64,000 nucleotides of DNA from Alteriqipengyuania lutimaris (lineage in GTDB: Bacteria; Pseudomonadota; Alphaproteobacteria; Sphingomonadales; Sphingomonadaceae). Positions 36,851-46,470 of this stretch are shown here, piece after piece. The DNA lies in NCBI RefSeq assembly GCF_003363135.1, contig NZ_QRBB01000001.1, positions 620,001-684,000 on the forward strand. The letters are read 5' to 3'. The notes beneath the pieces are model-generated. The model was not told where the DNA came from. It worked only from the letters and a program-made list of their open reading frames with translations, and searched no databases. The number at the start of each line of letters is the position of its first letter. Position 1 is the first letter of the stretch. The position numbers and the translations under genes are program-made.

Positions 36851-38230
36851 ATGAACTTGCGCACATTCAGATCCACGCCTGCCGGCATCGCGAGCGGGAA
36901 AGGCCTTAAGGGACAGCTCGTTCGCGCAGGCGCGGGCGGTATGGGAGTGCGCATCCTTTCCCTGTTCGCCACGCTGGCGTCATCGGTGGTGTTGGCCCGC
37001 GTCTTGGGCGATGTCGATTACGGGATCTACGCTTTCGCGCTCTCTGTCACGGCATTGCTGGCGCTGCCGGTCCAGGCAGGCCTGCCCCTGCTCGTCATCC
37101 GCGAGACCGCCAGCGCGGATTCGGCCCGTGACGGGACGGCGATGCGCAGCATCATCGGATGGGCGCTGCGGATCAACATCATCTTCGCGCTTGTCGTCGT
37201 CCTCGCCGTACTGGCGGTGACGCTCGTAGCGGGCGACGGCATTTCGACCCAGGACCGCCTCATCTTCTGGCTCGCGGCGCTGCTCATCCTGCCGGTGGCG
37301 CTGTGCAGCACGTTGGGCGCAATCCTGCGGGGCCTGCGCAAGGTGATGTCGGGCCTTTACCCGATCGAGGTCGTGCGGCCCCTGCTCATCAGCCTGCTGG
37401 TCGCAGCCGGTGTCGTCCTCGCCGCACCCAATCTCGATGCGACTGCGGCCCTGGCGCTCAACTTGGTGGCCACTCTGGCGGTGTTGGCGTTGCTGGTCGT
37501 CCTCGTGATGCGCGCGCTTCCGCCGGAGAGCCGCCGGATGAGTGGAATGCAGTTCCAGACGTCCAGCTGGCTCAAAGCGCTAGTGCCGCTTGCCCTGATG
37601 TCGAGCCTCCATCTCGTCAACCAGAACGCCGACATGGTCATGCTGGGGATCTTTCGCGAGCCGCAAGAGGTCGGCTACTACAAGGTCGCCGTGTCGGGCG
37701 CCGGCTTCGTGATCTTCGGCCTGTCCGCGATCCAGGTGGTCGCAATGCCCTATGTCAGCCGGTTTCATGTCGAGCGGGACCCGGTCCGCATGCAACGCCT
37801 CGCCGCGGCCTGTGCGGGCGGCTCCGTGCTGCTGGCAGTCCCCGTCTTCGCGCTCTACCTGGCAGTTGGCCGGCCCCTGATCGGCCTGGTTTACGGGGCG
37901 AGCTTCGAGGCAGCGTGGGAGCCGCTCATGCTGCTGTCCATCGCGCAGATCATCAACGGCGTCTTCGGCATCGTCTGGCCGCTGCTGGTGATGACCGGCA
38001 ACGAGAAGGCGGGTTTTCGCGGAATGATAGTGGCCACCGCCATCAACGTGACTCTCAATGCCGTCCTGATACCCGACATGGGTGCGGTCGGCGCAGCCAT
38101 CGCCACCGGCATTTCGGTCATCGTGTGGAACGTGTTGTTCTGGATCAGCGCCCGGCGGCTGATCGGTATCGACGCCTCCCCTCTGGGCCTGCTTCGTCGC
38201 GCGCGGCCGCCTCATAAGGAAGCGCCATGA
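36851..38230 (+). CDS. Wzx-type oligosaccharide flippase (MATE/PST superfamily)
   Basis: 459 residues with about 12-14 membrane segments, opening RAGAGGMGVRILSLFATLASSVVLARVLGDVDYGIYAFALS, a characteristic Wzx/RfbX start. It would move undecaprenyl-linked repeat units to the periplasm. It overlaps the next glycosyltransferase gene by 4 nt (ATGA). Together with the EpsG-like and O-antigen-polymerase-like genes it marks a Wzx/Wzy-dependent pathway. Confidence 0.9.
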   Translation: MNLRTFRSTPAGIASGKGLKGQLVRAGAGGMGVRILSLFATLASSVVLARVLGDVDYGIYAFALSVTALLALPVQAGLPLLVIRETASADSARDGTAMRSIIGWALRINIIFALVVVLAVLAVTLVAGDGISTQDRLIFWLAALLILPVALCSTLGAILRGLRKVMSGLYPIEVVRPLLISLLVAAGVVLAAPNLDATAALALNLVATLAVLALLVVLVMRALPPESRRMSGMQFQTSSWLKALVPLALMSSLHLVNQNADMVMLGIFREPQEVGYYKVAVSGAGFVIFGLSAIQVVAMPYVSRFHVERDPVRMQRLAAACAGGSVLLAVPVFALYLAVGRPLIGLVYGASFEAAWEPLMLLSIAQIINGVFGIVWPLLVMTGNEKAGFRGMIVATAINVTLNAVLIPDMGAVGAAIATGISVIVWNVLFWISARRLIGIDASPLGLLRRARPPHKEAP

Positions 38231-39234
38231 CTGCGTCGCGGATCCCTGCGATTTCGGTGACGATGGCGGCCTATAATGTCGCGCCGTTCGTCGGCGAATG
38301 CCTCGACAGCGTTCTCGGGCAGGAGTTCGCCGACTTTGAGCTGATCATCGTCGACGACGCCTCGCAGGACGGGACCTTCGCGATCCTGCAGGATTATGCC
38401 GAGCGCGATCCGCGGATCCGCCTCCTGCGGCAGGAGCGCAACCAGGGTCTGTCCGTCGCCCGCAATATCGGCATCGCGCAGGCGCGCGGCGAATGGGTGA
38501 CTTTTCTCGATGCCGACGATCTCTTCAGCCCCGCAATGCTGCGCCGTGCGATCGAGAAGGGACGCCAGGCCGATGCGCAGATGGTCCTGTGGGACTATGC
38601 GGCCTTCACTGACCAGGCGCGGATAGCCGGACTGGCGGCAAAGCCGTCTTCGCTGATCGCAAGCGGAGGCGACGATCGGGTCGCGCTGCTCGATCGCCCT
38701 GCCTTTGCGTGGACCCGGATGGTACGACGCGACGCGTTGGAGCGCCTGGATATCGCCTTCGCGCCGGGACTTACCTATCAGGACGTGCCGGTGCACTGGC
38801 AGCTCGTCACGCAGCTCGATACCATCGCTGTCGTGCCCGAACGGCTTGCTTTCTACCGCCAGCAACCTGCCGCGACGACCGCCGGCAAGGGCATCAAGCG
38901 GGCCGACTATTTCCATGTCCTCGATCTCGTGGAGCAATATCTGATCGAGGCTCATCTGCTCGAAACCTATGCCGATGTGCTGACCGGGCTGCAGCTCAAC
39001 GCATGGCACGGGGTCTATGATGTCGTCGCGCCCAAGCATCGCATGAAGGTGCGGGCCATGATCGACGAACGCTTCGAAGATCGCCACCGCGCCTACCTCG
39101 CGGCGGGCAAGCCGCTGCGGTGGCAGGCGCGCGCATTCTTCCGCGCCCGCGAGGGGAACGTCGTGGCGGCCTCGGCCCTGGCGGCACGGAACATGGCTCG
39201 CGCGCTTTACCGGCGCCTGGGGAAGGGTGGCTGA
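38227..39234 (+). CDS. GT2-family glycosyltransferase
   Basis: 335 residues. GT-A fold: VTMAAYNVAPFVGECLDSVLGQEFADFELIIVDDASQDGT and the metal-binding DADD in FLDADDLF near residue 95. It transfers a sugar from a nucleotide donor to the growing lipid-linked repeat; the sugar cannot be told. The ATG overlaps the flippase stop by 4 nt; its own stop is overlapped by 8 nt by the next gene. Confidence 0.9.
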   Translation: MTASRIPAISVTMAAYNVAPFVGECLDSVLGQEFADFELIIVDDASQDGTFAILQDYAERDPRIRLLRQERNQGLSVARNIGIAQARGEWVTFLDADDLFSPAMLRRAIEKGRQADAQMVLWDYAAFTDQARIAGLAAKPSSLIASGGDDRVALLDRPAFAWTRMVRRDALERLDIAFAPGLTYQDVPVHWQLVTQLDTIAVVPERLAFYRQQPAATTAGKGIKRADYFHVLDLVEQYLIEAHLLETYADVLTGLQLNAWHGVYDVVAPKHRMKVRAMIDERFEDRHRAYLAAGKPLRWQARAFFRAREGNVVAASALAARNMARALYRRLGKGG

Positions 39235-40189
39235 CTTGGAAGTTCGCGGATCCTCCCCCGCTGCGCGGTTCAAGCGCGCCATGAGGCGCTGGAAGGGCGC
39301 CAGCCCGGCCGGTCACCTCCTGTGGCTGGAATGGCTGCGCGCGCGCGGAGCGGTGAACCTGCGCCGGTTTTCGGACCGCGAGGCGATCATCAAGCTCTAC
39401 CGCGATTACAGCGGACGCGAGCCGGACCTCGAGAATCCGGTGCGCTTCAGCGAGAAGCTCCAGTGGCTCAAGCTCAACAACCGCGATCCGCTGCAGACCG
39501 TGCTGGCGGACAAGCATGCGGTGCGCGGCTATCTGGCCGATCGCGGTTACGGCGACCTCCTGTGTCGCCAGATCGCCTGCGTGGAAAACGCGCGCGAGAT
39601 CGATTTCGATGCCTTGCCCGATCGCTTCGTGGCCAAGGCCGCGCATGCCAGCGGCTGGAACCTGATCTGCACCGACAAGTCGCGCTTGAATCGCGGCCAT
39701 GCGCGGCGGCTCTTCGCCGCCTGGCTCCGCCAGGGCATTTTCTGGAACGGGCGCGAATGGCCGTACCGCGACATGCCTCGCCGAGTCGTAATCGAGGAAT
39801 TCCTGTCCGACTCGAGCGGCGGCTTGCGCGATTACAAATTCTATTGCTTCCACGGCGAACCGCGCTTCATCCAGGCGAACGCGGGGCGCGGCTCGAGCGA
39901 CCACGCGCAGAATTTCTACGATCTCGACTGGAACATCCTGCCCTTCGGCAAGGATCTAGCTCCGCGGCCCGACATCGCAATTTCTCCGCCGGCTTCGCTG
40001 CAGCGGATGGGCGAAATTGCCCGCGAGCTTGCCGCCGGACATCCCTATGTCCGCGTCGACCTGTACGATCTCGACGGGAAGGTGGTGTTCGGCGAACTGA
40101 CCTTCTATCCGGCGAGCGGGCTACCCGATTTCATCCCCGACGGGCAGGATTTCATCTGCGGCGACATGCTCTCCCTCTCAGCACTCTGA
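39227..40189 (+). CDS. TupA-like ATP-grasp family protein
   Basis: 320 residues from a GTG in the GTGGCTGA overlap with the upstream gene. The pattern FSEKLQWLKLNNRDP, LADKHAVRGYLADRGYG, FVAKAAHASGWNLICTDKS, VIEEFL, RDYKFYCFHGEPRFIQ and FGELTFYPASG is the TupA-like ATP-grasp family (PF14305). TupA was named from teichuronopeptide synthesis; related proteins are found in capsule loci and are thought to join amino-acid or carboxyl groups to polysaccharides. The reaction here is inferred only. Confidence 0.85.
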   Translation: MADLEVRGSSPAARFKRAMRRWKGASPAGHLLWLEWLRARGAVNLRRFSDREAIIKLYRDYSGREPDLENPVRFSEKLQWLKLNNRDPLQTVLADKHAVRGYLADRGYGDLLCRQIACVENAREIDFDALPDRFVAKAAHASGWNLICTDKSRLNRGHARRLFAAWLRQGIFWNGREWPYRDMPRRVVIEEFLSDSSGGLRDYKFYCFHGEPRFIQANAGRGSSDHAQNFYDLDWNILPFGKDLAPRPDIAISPPASLQRMGEIARELAAGHPYVRVDLYDLDGKVVFGELTFYPASGLPDFIPDGQDFICGDMLSLSAL

Positions 40190-40199
40190 GGACACTTCG

Positions 40200-40964
40200 A
40201 TGATGCACACCTTGCAGGACGAACAGAAGGTACAGGAAAGCTGGTATTCCTTTCCGTATCACTATGTCTCCGCATTGCCGCCGCAGTTCGGCGTTGCGCG
40301 CACCTACGACTGGTGTCTCAACTATGTCTCGGCCATCACCTTTTTGCTCGACCGGATCGGGGCCGAGGAAAGCCGGAGCAAGATCATCGACATCGGATGC
40401 GGTGACGGGCGCTTGACGCATGAGCTGGCGAAGCGGTTTCCCGACTCGCAGCTGACCGGGATCGACTATTCCGCGCAGGCGATCGGGCTTGCGCGGGCGC
40501 TCAATTCGGGCGCGAATCTTCGTTTCGAGGCGCGCGATCTCATTGCCGATCCGATCGAAGCCGACAACGACGCCGCGGCGCTGATGGAGGTATACGAGCA
40601 TATCGAGCCGTCGAAGGCGGACGCCTTCCTTCGCGGTGTGCGCGATACGCTGCGGCCCGGCGGCGTGCTGCACCTGACCGTGCCGCACGTGAACCAGCCG
40701 CTCGCTCCGCATCACTTCCGTCACTTCACATCCAGCGTTCTCGCTGCGGAAATCTCGCAATATTTCGAGATCGAAGAGCTCAAGCCGTTCGAACGCATCT
40801 CGGGCAAGCGCCGGTGGATGAACCGGCTGCTGATGAACCGGTTCTTCGTGCTCAATCACCAGGGCGCGTTGAACGCGGTTTTCCGCCATTACATGAAGAC
40901 GATGTTCCACTGCGAGGGCGAGGACCAATGCCAACGTCTGTACCTGAGAGCGATCCGGCGCTGA
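40200..40964 (+). CDS. Class I SAM-dependent methyltransferase
   Basis: 254 residues. Motif I IIDIGCGDGRLTHELAKRF near residue 62, GIDYSAQAIGLARA, MEVYEHIEPSKADAFL and a DTLRPGGVLHLTVPH strand. The GAGGA 7 nt upstream supports ATG at 40200. Its last 37 nt overlap the next glycosyltransferase gene. The substrate is probably a sugar of the repeat unit. Confidence 0.85.
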   Translation: MMHTLQDEQKVQESWYSFPYHYVSALPPQFGVARTYDWCLNYVSAITFLLDRIGAEESRSKIIDIGCGDGRLTHELAKRFPDSQLTGIDYSAQAIGLARALNSGANLRFEARDLIADPIEADNDAAALMEVYEHIEPSKADAFLRGVRDTLRPGGVLHLTVPHVNQPLAPHHFRHFTSSVLAAEISQYFEIEELKPFERISGKRRWMNRLLMNRFFVLNHQGALNAVFRHYMKTMFHCEGEDQCQRLYLRAIRR

Positions 40965-42145
40965 CCGGCCGGCTCAGGGTCTGGCACGTCGTTGGACCGA
41001 TGGACCAGGGCGGGGCCGAGGTGATGATCATGGAGCTGCTGCGCCACAAGGCACCAGGCACGAAGGTCGATTTCCTGGTTCACCAGACGCGCGGCCATGT
41101 TTCCGGAAGCGCGGATTTCGATGCGGAGATCCGTGCGTCGGGCGCGCGCCTGCTGCCCATCCTCACTCCGGCGCAAAGCGGGGTCATCGCCTATCTGCGC
41201 GATTTTTTGGCCATCGTTGCCGCGCACGGGAAACCCGACGTCGTGCACACCCATCTCAACGCGCGCAGCGGGATCGTCGCGCTGGCGGCAAGGCGGGCGG
41301 GAATCCGCAGGATCATCGTCCACGCACATGCCGCACTGACCTTTCGCGGATCGCTTGCCTATCGGGCCTTTGCCAATATCGAGCTGGCCCTGAGCAAGAT
41401 GATTTTCGCCGGTCTGGCGAGCGATTTCTGGGGTTGCTCGCGCGAAGCGATCGACAGCCAGTTCGCGCGCTGGCCATCGCGCGGCCAGCCGCGCGTGGTG
41501 ATCCGCAATGCGATCGACACGCAGGCCTACTCCACCATCGATGCCGATCAGATCGACCGCGCGCGCGAGGCCTTGTCAGGCGGGCGGCCGGGGCTGCTCA
41601 TCGGGACCGTGGGGCGGATCGTCCGCCACAAGAATGCCGCACTGCTGGTCGACCTGATCCACACGCTCGAGATGCGCGGGATCGATGCGACCCTCGCCAT
41701 CGTCGGGCGCGAGCAAGACGCGGGATATTGCGCGGAAATCCGTGCACGCGCCGCAGAACTGGGCCTTTCCAAGAGGGTTCGGCTGGTTGGCCCGCACAGC
41801 GATATGCCGGCCGTGATGGCGGCGCTCGACGTGTTCGTCTCGCCCGCGCTTCGCGAAGGCTTCGGCCTGGTCGCGCTCGAGGCGCAGGCCGCCGGCACGC
41901 CGTGCGTGTTGTCGGAAGGCTTCCCAGCGCTTATCGATATGGGGCTGGGGCTGGTGTCGCGGCCCGAAGGCTATGACATCGATCGGTGGGCAGATGCGGT
42001 GGAGATGGCCGCTCGGCAGGATCGCCCCTCGCGCGCGGCAGCGGCTCGGGCCATCGAACAGCGGGGCTTCTCGGCCCATGAAAACACGCGGCGGATCGAA
42101 AGAGCCTGGCGCGATCCGTCCTTCATGCCCGGAGAGACCGCATGA
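40928..42145 (+). CDS. GT4-family glycosyltransferase
   Basis: 405 residues from ATG at 40928, inside the end of the methyltransferase gene. The GT-B fold shows HVVGPMDQGGAEVMIMELLR, HTHLNARSG, GTVGRIVRHKN and the donor-site PALREGFGLVALEAQAAGTP. It resembles capsule GT4 enzymes acting on undecaprenyl-linked intermediates. Overlaps the CapA gene by 4 nt. Confidence 0.9.
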   Translation: MPTSVPESDPALTGRLRVWHVVGPMDQGGAEVMIMELLRHKAPGTKVDFLVHQTRGHVSGSADFDAEIRASGARLLPILTPAQSGVIAYLRDFLAIVAAHGKPDVVHTHLNARSGIVALAARRAGIRRIIVHAHAALTFRGSLAYRAFANIELALSKMIFAGLASDFWGCSREAIDSQFARWPSRGQPRVVIRNAIDTQAYSTIDADQIDRAREALSGGRPGLLIGTVGRIVRHKNAALLVDLIHTLEMRGIDATLAIVGREQDAGYCAEIRARAAELGLSKRVRLVGPHSDMPAVMAALDVFVSPALREGFGLVALEAQAAGTPCVLSEGFPALIDMGLGLVSRPEGYDIDRWADAVEMAARQDRPSRAAAARAIEQRGFSAHENTRRIERAWRDPSFMPGETA

Positions 42146-43335
42146 GCGCACAAGTTTCGGCCTCGTTGCTGCTGTGCGGCGATATCTGCCCTACGGACGA
42201 TACCCGGGCATTGTTCGACGGCGGCAATCCGGAGGCCCTGATGGGCGGCCTCGCGCACAGGCTCCGCGCGGCGGATCTCGCGGTCGCCAATCTCGAATTC
42301 GTGATGAACCGCTCGGCACCCGCTGCCGAAAAGATCGGACCGGTCCTCGCAGGAAAGCCGCGGGACGCACAGTTTCTGGCCGCCGCAGGCTTCGGGATGC
42401 TCACCTGCGCGAACAATCATATCAAGGACTACGGCGAGGCAGGGGTGCTCGAAACGCTCGCGGCATGTCGCGAAGCCGGTCTGCGGACCACCGGTGCCGG
42501 GCATGACGCAGCACAGGCGGCCGAGCCGGCAAGGATTATGCTGAACGGTCGCAAGATCGGCATCTTCGCGCTCTCCGAACGCGAATTCAATGCAGCGACG
42601 AAGGCCGAGGCCGGAGCCCATGTGTTCGACCCGCTGACCGACCTCGAAACGCTGCGTGCACTGGCCGAGGAATGCGATTTCGTCGTCGCGATCTACCATG
42701 GCGGAATCGAGTACTACCAGTATCCCAGCCCGCTCCTTCAGCGGACCTGCCGTTCCTTCGTGCGGCATGGGGCCGATCTGGTGCTGTGTCAGCACAGTCA
42801 CGTGATCGGGACCATGGAAGCCTATGAGGGCGGCCATATCCTCTATGGTCAGGGCAATTGCATCTACGGGTATCGCGCCGGCAAACCCCAATGGAACGAG
42901 GGGCTGGCAGTCTCGGTCAAACTGCCGGGCGGCGATGACAGCGCGCCCGAGATCGACCTGATCCCGATCGGTTGCGACGAGAACGGCGTTGTCGATCTCT
43001 TGCCGCCGGAGCATGCAAAGGCTTGCCTCGATGCGCTCGGAGAACGCTCGCGCCAGGCAGAGGACGAGGTTTGGCTGGAGCAGTCCTGGAACGCCTTTTG
43101 TGACCGTCTGGCCGGGAACCAGTTGCCGCATGTGCTGGGTCTGGGGTTGTGGCCGACGCGGCTCAACCGGGTGCTCGGCGGGCGTCTCGTGCGCATGCTT
43201 TACAATCGGCGCCAGCGGATGATCGCGATGAATGTCGTGCGGTGCGATGCCCATCGCGAAGTCGCCCTCACGGCCTTCGAACAATCGCTCGGGCGACGCG
43301 ATCGCGCGATACCGCCGGGAAGCGGCGAGCCATGA
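42142..43335 (+). CDS. CapA family protein (PGA_cap metallophosphatase-like)
   Basis: 397 residues. The PGA_cap domain is seen in LLLCGDICPTDDTRALF, ADLAVANLEFVMN, LTCANNHIKDYGEAG, VAIYHGGIEYYQYPSP and LVLCQHSHVIGTMEAYEGGHILYGQGN, with metal-type Asp/Asn/His residues retained. Family members take part in poly-gamma-glutamate capsule production but also occur in polysaccharide loci. No signal peptide is visible. Coupled on both sides by ATGA overlaps. Confidence 0.85.
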   Translation: MSAQVSASLLLCGDICPTDDTRALFDGGNPEALMGGLAHRLRAADLAVANLEFVMNRSAPAAEKIGPVLAGKPRDAQFLAAAGFGMLTCANNHIKDYGEAGVLETLAACREAGLRTTGAGHDAAQAAEPARIMLNGRKIGIFALSEREFNAATKAEAGAHVFDPLTDLETLRALAEECDFVVAIYHGGIEYYQYPSPLLQRTCRSFVRHGADLVLCQHSHVIGTMEAYEGGHILYGQGNCIYGYRAGKPQWNEGLAVSVKLPGGDDSAPEIDLIPIGCDENGVVDLLPPEHAKACLDALGERSRQAEDEVWLEQSWNAFCDRLAGNQLPHVLGLGLWPTRLNRVLGGRLVRMLYNRRQRMIAMNVVRCDAHREVALTAFEQSLGRRDRAIPPGSGEP

Positions 43336-44387
43336 TCCCCTATTTCCTCCATCTGGCCTGGACTACTCTGCTGGCCTTTTGGGCGGAGCGGCGCGCGATG
43401 CCGCGCTTCGCGGCGATCGCACTTGCGGGTATCCTGATCCTCTCGCTGGTGCTTTTCGCGGGGTTGCGCGCAGTACCGGTGGGGGCCGACACCATCGCCT
43501 ATGTCAACCGGTACGAATATCTCGTCGGGAACGGCCTTGTCTGGGACGCTGACGGAACCGCGGAGGTGGGTCACAAGCTGCTGTTCGCCATTGCACGTCT
43601 GCTGTCCGACGACTGGTCCGTAGCTCTGATCGTCACGTCCGCGTTCGCGATCTTCTTCTATCTGCGCGCAATTACGCGGCTGGCGGCGAGCCGGGCGATA
43701 GCCATCTTCACGTTCATCGCTTTCGGATATTTCGTCTTCCACATGAACGGCCTGCGCCAGGGAATTGCGCTGGCGGTCTACTTGAACGCGCTGCCCGCGC
43801 TGATCGCCGGTCGGCCGGGGAGGTATGCCTTCTGGGCGATATTGGCCTCGTGCTTTCACATCACGGCCATCTTCACATTGCTTGCCTATCCGCTGCTGCG
43901 CGAGAGATTCTCGGCCCGGGCGATCTTCCTGCTCCTGACCATCGGTGCCGTGGCGCTGATCGGGCTGGATGCGGTGTTCGGGCTCGCCGGGCTCGCCAAC
44001 GAACGGTACGAAAGCTACGCGGAACGTACCGAGACGGGCGGCGCCCTGCTGGCACTGTTCTACGGCACGATGAGCGTATTCTTCATCGTCATGCGCCCGA
44101 TCATCCGCCCGCAGTGGGCCCGCGCCTATGATGTGTTCCTGCTGATGCTCGTTCTGGGGGCGACGATCCACGCGATGGTGTCGGCAACCGGCATCTATAT
44201 CGAGATTTCCCGGATGGCGCTCTATTTCCACGCCGGCATGATTTTCCTGTGGCCGATAGCCATTCTCTCCCTCCCGGATCGCCGATCGAGAGCCTACATG
44301 CTGCTCGTCATGGCGGCGCTGGGGGGGGCCTTCTATTTCGTCTATCTGCGCGAGATCGGCAACCTCATCCCCTACCAGACCGCCTGA
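43332..44387 (+). CDS. EpsG-family polysaccharide polymerase (Wzy-like)
   Basis: 351 residues with about nine to ten membrane segments. VPVGADTIAYVNRYEYL near the N-terminus and FGYFVFHMNGLRQGIALAVYLNALP are typical of EpsG proteins, the Wzy-like polymerases of many exopolysaccharide loci. It would polymerise repeat units in the periplasm. A second polymerase/ligase-like protein is encoded at 52293-53795. Confidence 0.85.
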   Translation: MIPYFLHLAWTTLLAFWAERRAMPRFAAIALAGILILSLVLFAGLRAVPVGADTIAYVNRYEYLVGNGLVWDADGTAEVGHKLLFAIARLLSDDWSVALIVTSAFAIFFYLRAITRLAASRAIAIFTFIAFGYFVFHMNGLRQGIALAVYLNALPALIAGRPGRYAFWAILASCFHITAIFTLLAYPLLRERFSARAIFLLLTIGAVALIGLDAVFGLAGLANERYESYAERTETGGALLALFYGTMSVFFIVMRPIIRPQWARAYDVFLLMLVLGATIHAMVSATGIYIEISRMALYFHAGMIFLWPIAILSLPDRRSRAYMLLVMAALGGAFYFVYLREIGNLIPYQTA

Positions 44388-44433
44388 GGGAAGCTTCTGC
44401 TTCCCGGTGCCGCAACATCAGAGGCCTGCCGTC

Positions 44434-45306
44434 ATGAAAGTCACCATCGGATTGCCTTTCTACAATGCCGAAAAGGACCTGCCCGATGCCATCCGGTCCA
44501 TCTTTGCGCAGACCCATCAGGATTGGGAGCTGATCCTGGTAGACGACGGCTCGACCGATCGTTCGCTCGACATTGCGCGATCGGTCGACGACCCGCGCGT
44601 GCGCGTGATTTCCGATGGCGAGAACCGCCGGCTTGCCGCACGCCTCAACCAGATCGTGGACGAGGCACAGACGCCGGTCATCGTGCGCATGGATGCCGAC
44701 GACCTGATGGCGACCGACCGGATCGAGCGCCAGCTGGCCGTGCTCGAAAGCATGCCGCAGGTCGACCTCGTTTCCACCGGGCTGGTGTCGATCGACGATG
44801 ACGACCAGCCCTTCGGAGCCCGCAGCCACCCAGCCTCGACAATGACGCGCGAGGATCTGCTGCGCAAAGCCGGGACGGGGATCGTCCATGCCTCGGTCAT
44901 CGGGCGGCGCGCGTGGTTCCAGCGCAACCGGTACGATCCGACCTATCCGAGCGCGCAGGATTACGAATTGTGGCTGCGGTCGAGCTCGAAGGACGATCTC
45001 GCCGTTCACATCATCCGCGAGCCACTCTATTTCGTCCGCGAGCTGGGCAGTGTGACCGCCGCGAAGATGTTTCGCGCCTACCGGATGGATCGTCGCTCCC
45101 TGCGCCGCAACCGACGCACCGTGGGCGAAGCGCGCTATATCCTGCGCTCGTTCCTAAAGACCGGGGCGCTGGCCGCCATCGTCGCGACCGGACGGCTCGA
45201 ATGGCTGACCCGGCGCCGGTCGCAACCGATGGACGATCCCGCGCTCGCCGCGTGGGTCAGATCCGAAATTGCCAAGATCAGGGCGCATGATGTCCCGGGC
45301 CTCTGA
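44434..45306 (+). CDS. GT2-family glycosyltransferase
   Basis: 290 residues from ATG at 44434 with GAGG 9 nt upstream; a GTG at 44407 is a weaker alternative. GT-A motifs: VTIGLPFYNAEKDLPDAIRSI, LILVDDGSTDRS and the metal-binding MDADDL near residue 88. The last 20 nt overlap the next gene. Sugar specificity unknown. Confidence 0.9.
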   Translation: MKVTIGLPFYNAEKDLPDAIRSIFAQTHQDWELILVDDGSTDRSLDIARSVDDPRVRVISDGENRRLAARLNQIVDEAQTPVIVRMDADDLMATDRIERQLAVLESMPQVDLVSTGLVSIDDDDQPFGARSHPASTMTREDLLRKAGTGIVHASVIGRRAWFQRNRYDPTYPSAQDYELWLRSSSKDDLAVHIIREPLYFVRELGSVTAAKMFRAYRMDRRSLRRNRRTVGEARYILRSFLKTGALAAIVATGRLEWLTRRRSQPMDDPALAAWVRSEIAKIRAHDVPGL

Positions 45307-46468
45307 TCGCGCCCGCGGATCCCATGACCGTCCCCGGGCGGTGGTGATCATGCATTCGGTGCTCAACCTGAAATGTTTCTGGGTGCCCATTCTCGAGGCG
45401 ATGTCGCGCGAGTTCGACGTGACACTTTATATCCGAAACGACATGCCCGAAGTACTCGACCGACTTTCGCTGCCCTGCCGGGTGGAGTTCATGCCGATCC
45501 ACCGGCAGATCGCGCCGCTCAGGGATTTGCAGGCGATCTTCGCGATCTGGCGTCAGCTGCGGCGCGACCGGCCGCAGCTCCTGCAGACGATAACGCCCAA
45601 GGCCGGTCTGGTCGGGATGATCGCTGCCTGGCTCGCCCGCGTGCCTATTCGCATTCACACCTATCAAGGGGAGGTCTGGTGTCTTTCGACCGGTCCGAAG
45701 CGAAAGCTTCTGAAGGCGATGGACTGGCTCGTCGGTCGACTTGCGAGCGACATACTCGCCGTCAGCCAGACCGAGTTGGAATTTCTTCGGCGCGAGGGCG
45801 TGCTCGGCAAGGACCGGGGAAGGGTGCTCGGTTCCGGTTCGATATCCGGCGTGGACCTGGTCCAGTTCGATCGGTCGATCGCGCCCGATCAAGCCCTGCG
45901 CGAAGCGCTTGGCCTCGGCGGGGATGAATTCGTTTTCGTCTTCATCGGGCGCTTGCAGCGCGACAAGGGCCTCCATGTGCTGGCCAAAGCCTATGCGAGC
46001 GTCATCCGCACCGTTTCGCGCCCCACCAAGCTGATCGTAGTGGGCGAGGACGAGCAGGATCTGGGGGCGATGATGCGCGCCAGGCTGGGCGACAAGGTTG
46101 CCGTCGAGCCGTTCAGCGATCGTCCGCAGGATTACCTGCGGCTGGCCGACGCGGTCGTCCTGCCGAGCTTTCGCGAAGGGTTCGGGTCGGTCCTCATCGA
46201 AGGTGCGGCAATGGGCGTGCCCGCAGTCGCCTCGCGCATCTACGGCGTCGACTGCGCGGTGAAGGACGGGGAAACGGGCCTGCTGTTCGAGGCCGGCGAT
46301 CCGGCTGCCCTTGCCGAGGCGATGACCACGCTAGTCGAGCAACCCGATCTTCGCCGCAGGCTCGGCGATGCGGCGCTGGCACGAGTGCAGAGCGACTTCG
46401 ATCAGCGCAAAGTGATCGCGAATCTCGTCGCTTACTATCGCCGCCAGCTCGGCGACAGGAAGGTCTGA
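45287..46468 (+). CDS. GT4-family glycosyltransferase
   Basis: 393 residues. The start is one of two adjacent ATGs (45287/45290) inside the previous gene. N-terminal part LKCFWVPILEAMSREFDVTLYIRND and TITPKAGLVGMIAAWLARVP resemble PglA/capsular GalNAc- or FucNAc-type transferases. The C-terminal donor site is FIGRLQRDKGLHVLAKAY and PSFREGFGSVLIEGAAMGVP. Placed before the PglC-like initiating transferase, it is a candidate for the second sugar. Confidence 0.9.
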   Translation: MMSRASDRARGSHDRPRAVVIMHSVLNLKCFWVPILEAMSREFDVTLYIRNDMPEVLDRLSLPCRVEFMPIHRQIAPLRDLQAIFAIWRQLRRDRPQLLQTITPKAGLVGMIAAWLARVPIRIHTYQGEVWCLSTGPKRKLLKAMDWLVGRLASDILAVSQTELEFLRREGVLGKDRGRVLGSGSISGVDLVQFDRSIAPDQALREALGLGGDEFVFVFIGRLQRDKGLHVLAKAYASVIRTVSRPTKLIVVGEDEQDLGAMMRARLGDKVAVEPFSDRPQDYLRLADAVVLPSFREGFGSVLIEGAAMGVPAVASRIYGVDCAVKDGETGLLFEAGDPAALAEAMTTLVEQPDLRRRLGDAALARVQSDFDQRKVIANLVAYYRRQLGDRKV

Positions 46469-46470
46469 CG

